Below, piece by piece: positions 58,966 through 64,000 of a stretch of DNA of 64,000 nucleotides. Position numbers and translations under genes: made by a program. The notes beneath the pieces are model-generated. The model was not told the DNA's origin, did not search any database, and saw nothing but the letters and a program-made list of their open reading frames with translations. The DNA is from Rana temporaria (taxonomy: Eukaryota; Chordata; Amphibia; Anura; Ranidae), in the NCBI RefSeq assembly GCF_905171775.1, contig NC_053499.1:143865251-143929250 (forward strand), given 5' to 3'. The stretch's first letter is position 1. Every line of letters begins with the position of its first letter.

Positions 58966-60683
58966 TCTGGCGCCATCTATAAATGGTGAGGTTGGATGGG
59001 ACCCTATGTTTTCCCCCTGGTGGCCCCGTGTCTGGGGGACTTCATTACGGCACTCTGTAATATCGCTCTGCGCGCTCCATTTCTCTCTAGGAGAGTCCAT
59101 TTGTCTCCATCATCCGTCACCTTCACCAGTCTCCCACCTCAGTGACCGCACATTTTCACCACCTCTGCTACTGACAGGATCATCCATCATCCAGCTAGAG
59201 TAGGTCTGTCCACACAGAGGCCCTGGGGCCAGAGGCGATCATGCTGCCATCTGGCTGTGTTGTGTTTGAAGGATATGAAGGGTACGGGGCCCGGCAGGGT
59301 GGGCTCAGGGGTTGCAGCAGGATCCCCCACACTCCGAAAGTGTGAAACTGAACTTCTATATCAAGGATATTCTCAATAAACAATTTCTATGTGAAGAGGT
59401 CACCTGAGATAACGCTGTCCTTGTTCTAGAAAACTATGAGACTCTCTGTGAACACCACCACCCCAGGCATACTGTATACTAGAATGGCAGAACTTGGTAA
59501 GGGGGAAGTTGGGCCCCCAAGACATACAAGAATCATGTACATTTTCATAGTGTCCCTCGCCCCCTTCAAAGCACTGCTGCCTTCTGTAGGATTGATAAAA
59601 AAAACTCACAATATGGGGGTGGGGCCTAGTGATAAAAAAATATATATAATTGGAAGCTCAGGGGTGGGCTTTAATAACAATGAGGGCGGGGTGGGAGAGC
59701 CACGCCTAGCTTCAACATTTACCCAGAAACCAGAGATATAATGCAAAATATGGCCAATGCAGCCACAGGATAAAAGGGGCCGGAATTGTTTTTTTTACAT
59801 TTATTTTCTATTTATTATGTTTCTCACTAAAACTGTTTACAGATACGTCTGTTTTAATTGGATAAATCTGCAGCCAATGCGCACACGGCAGGCTGAAAAC
59901 GCTGCCGCTAATGGTAATGCAGTGGCTTAGTATTGCCAGGCTGTAACAGTACAGCTGACGGGCGATTTTTTTCCCCATACCCGCTGTCACAATTTAAAAA
60001 ACTGTGCAGGACTCCACCCACACAACCATGTCATTCATTCACAGAGTCTTTTTGACCCCAGATCTCATATTTAAGAGGGCCTGTCATGCTTTTTTCTATT
60101 GCAAGGGATGTTTACATTCCTTGAAATAGGAAAGTGACCCAAATTTTTATTTATTTTTTAAAACTGTGTCTAAATAAATAAAATAAAGTAAAATAAATAA
60201 GAAAAAATAAAAAATTAAATCGCCCCGTCCCGACGAGCTTGCACGCAGAAGCAAATGTATACATGAGTAGCGCTGGCATTTGAAAACGGTGTTCAAACTA
60301 CATGTGAGGTATTGCCACGATCGTTAGAGCGAGAGCAATAATTCTAGCCCTAGAACTCCTCTGTAACTCAAAACGTGCAACCTGTAGAATTTTTTAAACG
60401 TCACCTATGGAGATTTTAAAGGGCAAAAGTTTGTCGCCATTGCACGAGCGGGCGCATTTTTGAAGCGTGACATGTTGGGTATCAATTTACTTGGCGTAAC
60501 ATTGTCTTTCACGATATAAAAAAAAATTGGGTTAAATTTACTGTTGTCTTATTTTTTCATTCAAAAAAGTAAATTTTTTCCCAAAAAAGTGCCCTTCTAT
60601 GACCGCTGTGCAAATACGGTGCGACATAAAGTATGACAATGACCGCCATTTTATTCTCTAGGATGCTAGAAAAAAAAATTATA
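58966..60683. other. Intronic stretch of SLC66A2, right part TTAA-family repeat
   Basis: 58970-59990 shows no recognised exon. From about 60000 to 60683 the sequence is a diverged TTAA-family repeat that continues after the nested MITE at 61401 and ends CTTAAGTGG|TTAA at 61499. Confidence 0.45.
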
Positions 60684-61400
60684 GGGCCAGATTCAGGTAG
60701 CTCGGCGCATCTTTGTGCCGGCGTAGCGCATCTCATATGCGCTACGCCGACGTAACTCTGAGAGGCAAGAGCAGTATTCACAAAGCACTCGCCAGCGTAA
60801 CGTAAATGGGCCGGCGTAAGCCCGCCTAATTCAAAGTAGGAAGGTAGTGGGCGTGTTGTATTAAAATTAACCGTGACCCCATGTAAATGAATGGCCGAAC
60901 GAACGGCGCATGCGTGTGCATGCTCAGAATCACGTCGCATATACTCCCTAAGATACAACGGCTCAATGCGTATGACGTGAACGTAACCTACGCCCAGCCC
61001 CATTCACGTACGACTTACGTAAACGACGTAAAATCCGACGGCTGTTCCGACGTCCATATTCTAACATGACTTACCCCTGCTTTATGAGGGATAACTTTAT
61101 GCCGGATGTACGCCTTATGTAAACGACATAGCTTACTGCGACGGGCGCAAGTACGTTCGTGAACCGTCGTATCTAGGTCATTTACATATTTGACGCGTAA
61201 ATCAATGGAAGCGCCCCTAGCGGCCAGCGTAAATATGCACCCAAGATACGACGGCGTAGGAGACTTACGTCGGTCGGATGGAGCCAGAATTCAGGCGTAT
61301 CTGGTTTCAAGAATACGGCGCATAGATACGACGGCGAATCTGTGGACTTACGCGGCGTATAAGAAGATACGTCGGCGTAAGTCGTACCTGAATCTGGCCC
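60684..61400. mobile_element. Palindromic MITE with GGGCCAGATTCAGGTA ends, TSD ATA
   Basis: The ends GGGCCAGATTCAGGTA and TACCTGAATCTGGCCC are perfect 16-bp inverted repeats. ATA lies at 60681-60683 and 61401-61403. It is 717 bp, CpG-rich, inserted in a TTAA-family repeat. Confidence 0.95.
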
Positions 61401-61499
61401 ATAATGTTTGGGGTTCCCACGTAATTTTCCAGCAAAAAAAAATGTTTTTCGCTTGTAAACAACATATCTGAAAAAGAGGCTCGGTCCTTAAGTGGTTAA

Positions 61500-62984
61500 A
61501 AACGCTTCCAAACGCGGCATGTAAACGCGGCAAAACGGACGTTTTAAACGTGGGTTATTATCTGTCAAGTCAAATCGTTCAGGTGAGGTTGTAAAAACAT
61601 TCCGTGTACACGACGCCTTAAAGGTATAACTCGCGGAAATTAGATATTACCGACAAAAACGCTCTGGGATTGGGGGGGATTTACGGAGAAAATTACTCAG
61701 GATTCAAAAAAAGAAGGAAAATAAAATTGACGGAAAACCATCCCAATCTTCGGAATATAGAGGCATCTGTCGCTTTAAATGAGGATTTCCCCCCGATCCC
61801 CCCTAACGCCTCTCATCGCCCTCCATCATGTATTAAACATAACCGTCGCGCTGGCTGCCCTCCGCATTCCTCCTCGTTGGCGGGCGGAGTTAAATCAAAG
61901 TGATTGTAATGGGCCGGTGTTTATTCAGCGGGTTTCCCCTCCAGAAATCATTAATGACTTTCTCAGCAGAAGGAAAAATAATGATTTCTGCTCCCAGCTT
62001 GGTAATGACATTGTGCAGTTTTCGGTGCTGACGGATCTCAAAGTATCCCCGGCGGGACGCGGCTCGCGACGCTAAAGGGGAACTCCTGCTGGACAGCGAA
62101 ACACACGGCTGAGGTGCATTCTGCATAATAGGGAACCTTGTGCTTCTGCAGACATGATGCAGAACTGAGAGGGTGACACCATCATTCAATAGAGCGGCTT
62201 CCTGTGTCACGGCCTCACCTCCAGCCTGCCCAATAGACTGTGAACAAGCATCATGATACAGCTGGATTTCTGTTTCCATAAGTTTGCCAGACAATGCCCC
62301 CGGTGCCTGAAACATGTCACACTAACAAAAATCACCGCTCATTTCTACTGTGGGAAACTGATATAAAGACAGAGTTCTGGCAGTCAGGATTTTTTTTAAT
62401 GATTACAAACTTCCTGTTCTGCCTGGAGGCCTGCTTTAATTTGAATGCATGGCGGCCCCAGCTGCCCGCTCCAGAGTAATTCTATATTCTTAGTTCTGTT
62501 CTGCAGACCCCATTTATTACCGGTTGGTGGCGGAGATCCGCCCGGAGCGGGAGGTAACAAATGATGTCATTTGTGTTCTCTGCATCTGGAGAATGTTTTC
62601 CTTGGACACAATGGATGGGCTCCGGCGGCTAGGAATCGGCTATGGGGGGTTTATACTGATTATTTCTGTCTGCAGCTTTTCCTAATTGTGTCTGGGGGGG
62701 GGGGGGGGGGGAAACTCCGCCGCCTGTCTCTGGTGGGAGGACTCCGCATCACCAGACAAAATGCCCAATATGCCAGGACGGGGCTCTGCGCCTTTCCTGG
62801 GGCAAATACAGACGGGGACAGAGTAAAGATGGAGTGTAACGTTCTTCCCTGCGGGATACCAGTCTGCGACAGGGGAGCTGAAATTTCAGTTTTCTGGAGC
62901 TGTCTACACTGAGCTGAATGCCAGGGAAAGGGGGTATATTCTGCGTGCCCCAATAGGGGGTATCTACTGTTCTCTCTGAGGGGG
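61500..62984. other. Intronic stretch, mostly non-repetitive, candidate regulatory
   Basis: Segment 61740-62080 has TCATTAATGA (61948-61957), 'aataatgatttc' and 'aatcaaagtgatt', typical of homeodomain/TCF-rich non-coding elements. A splice-bounded 47-base frame at 62507-62553 is noted separately. A G run lies at 62694-62711. No identified exon of SLC66A2 is seen. Confidence 0.35.
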
Positions 62985-64000
62985 TATCCTTCCTACACTC
63001 TCTGGGGAATATTTTTCTTTCTCCGCTAAGGAGATATCCTTTTTACCCCCACTAGGGGGAACCCTTTATGCCCCACTGGTGGGATAACCTTCTTGCCCCC
63101 CGGGGGGAGAGCCTTCCTGTCCCACAAGGGGGATATCCTTCCTACCCCACTGACAGAATAGCCTTCTCTCCTCACTTTTTGGAAATCCTTCATGTTCCAC
63201 TAGGGGGATATCCTTCCTGGCCCGGTGGGGGAATTCCCTTTCTTCACTTTTTCAAAATCCTTCCTGCCCCACTGTGGGATATCCCTCTTGCCCCCACTTG
63301 GAAAATATACTTCCTGTCCCTCTTGGTGGAAATCCTTCCTGTCACACTAGGGTGGGTACCTTCCTGGTTCATTAGGGGGATATCCTTCCTGCCCCCTCTG
63401 TGAGGATATTCTTCATGCCTCACTGAAAGGACATCCTTCTTTCCTGCACCAGGAAGTCCTCCAGCCCCACTAGGGGGGATATGTTTTCGGACCCCACTGC
63501 GATGATATCCTTCCTTTCCACCTTCTAGGAAGATATTTTTTCTTCCCCGCTAGGTGGTATCCTACCTGTCCTCACTGGGGAATATCCTTTCAGTCCCACT
63601 ATAGGTTATCCTTTCTTTACCACTAGGGGGTATCCTTACTACCCCCACTGGGGAATATCCTTTCTGTGCCACTAAAGGTTATCCTTCCTTCACCACTAGG
63701 GGGTATCTTTCCTACACCCACTGGGGAATATGCTTCCTTCCCCCCTTCTAGAAATATTTTATTTCTTCTACACTAGGTGGTATCCTTCCTGCCCCCACTG
63801 CCCCACTGGGCGATATCATTTTTGTCCCACTAAAGATTATCCTTCCTTTCCCACTAGGGAGTATCCTTCCTGCCCCCACCGGGGAATATCCTTTCAGTCC
63901 CTCTATAGGTTATCCTTCCTTACCCACTGGGGGGTATCTTTCCTACCCCCACTGGGGAATATCCTTTCAGTCCCACTATAGGTTGTCCTTCCTTCACCAC
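62985..64000. repeat. Degenerate minisatellite, about 26-33-bp unit, running off the window
   Basis: 'cactagggggatatccttcc' and 'cccactggggaatatccttt' alternate with variable spacing. From 63560 a higher-order block of three or four units repeats. Confidence 0.88.

Noticed and set aside
59195..59383. Minus-strand frame starting FIENILDIEVQFHTFGVWG as the preceding SLC66A2 exon
   Set aside because: A faint resemblance to a membrane segment, but no PQ motif and no match to the expected peptide before the last exon.

Overview
This is a vertebrate genomic window, most likely from an anuran amphibian (a ranid-type frog). The evidence is two spliced vertebrate genes with long introns plus many dispersed repeats that I recognise from frog genomes: TTAA-flanked elements beginning CCACTTAAGACC, GGGCCAGATTCA-type foldback elements, hAT-like elements beginning CAGGGCCGG or CAGTGGCGG, and Tc1 elements. 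No bacterial gene, CRISPR array or rRNA was seen. Almost every long open frame is a by-product of a tandem repeat.

Genes. A voltage-gated potassium channel modulatory subunit of the Kv6 (KCNG) family lies on the + strand. Coding exon 1 is 9826-10575 and coding exon 2 is 27223-27993, separated by a phase-0 intron of about 16.6 kb; together they encode 506 residues. Sequence alone leaves KCNG2 against KCNG4 partly open. However, the last coding exon of an SLC66A2 (PQLC1)-like PQ-loop membrane protein lies on the - strand at 57626-57800. KCNG2 and SLC66A2 are convergent neighbours in human 18q23, so I favour KCNG2. The rest of SLC66A2 lies beyond the right edge of the window. A possible non-coding first exon of the channel gene ends at 5786.

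Layout. 1-9.7 kb: upstream flank and probable 5' intron, dominated by minisatellites and a 1.8-kb purine-rich tract. 9.8-28 kb: the channel gene, whose intron is packed with hAT-like MITEs, a 63-bp-period array and a minisatellite-bearing hAT element. 28-57.6 kb: intergenic, with TTAA elements, a Tc1 element split by a nested MITE, large palindromes, a 22-bp array, a 107-bp array and a 2.3-kb 29-bp array. 57.6-64 kb: last exon and intron of SLC66A2, with 31-bp and about 26-33-bp arrays.

By my rough boundaries, tandem arrays occupy about 18 kb of the 64 kb. The most interesting structural signals are: (i) several palindromic element families with 3-bp target duplications, repeatedly ATA, including two copies inserted head-to-tail with ATA at all three junctions; (ii) hAT-like elements whose interiors have expanded into minisatellites; (iii) a perfect CTCF-type motif carried by a TTAA element; (iv) a minimal ATG-stop upstream frame just before the channel start codon. 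I found no convincing novel multi-gene system.
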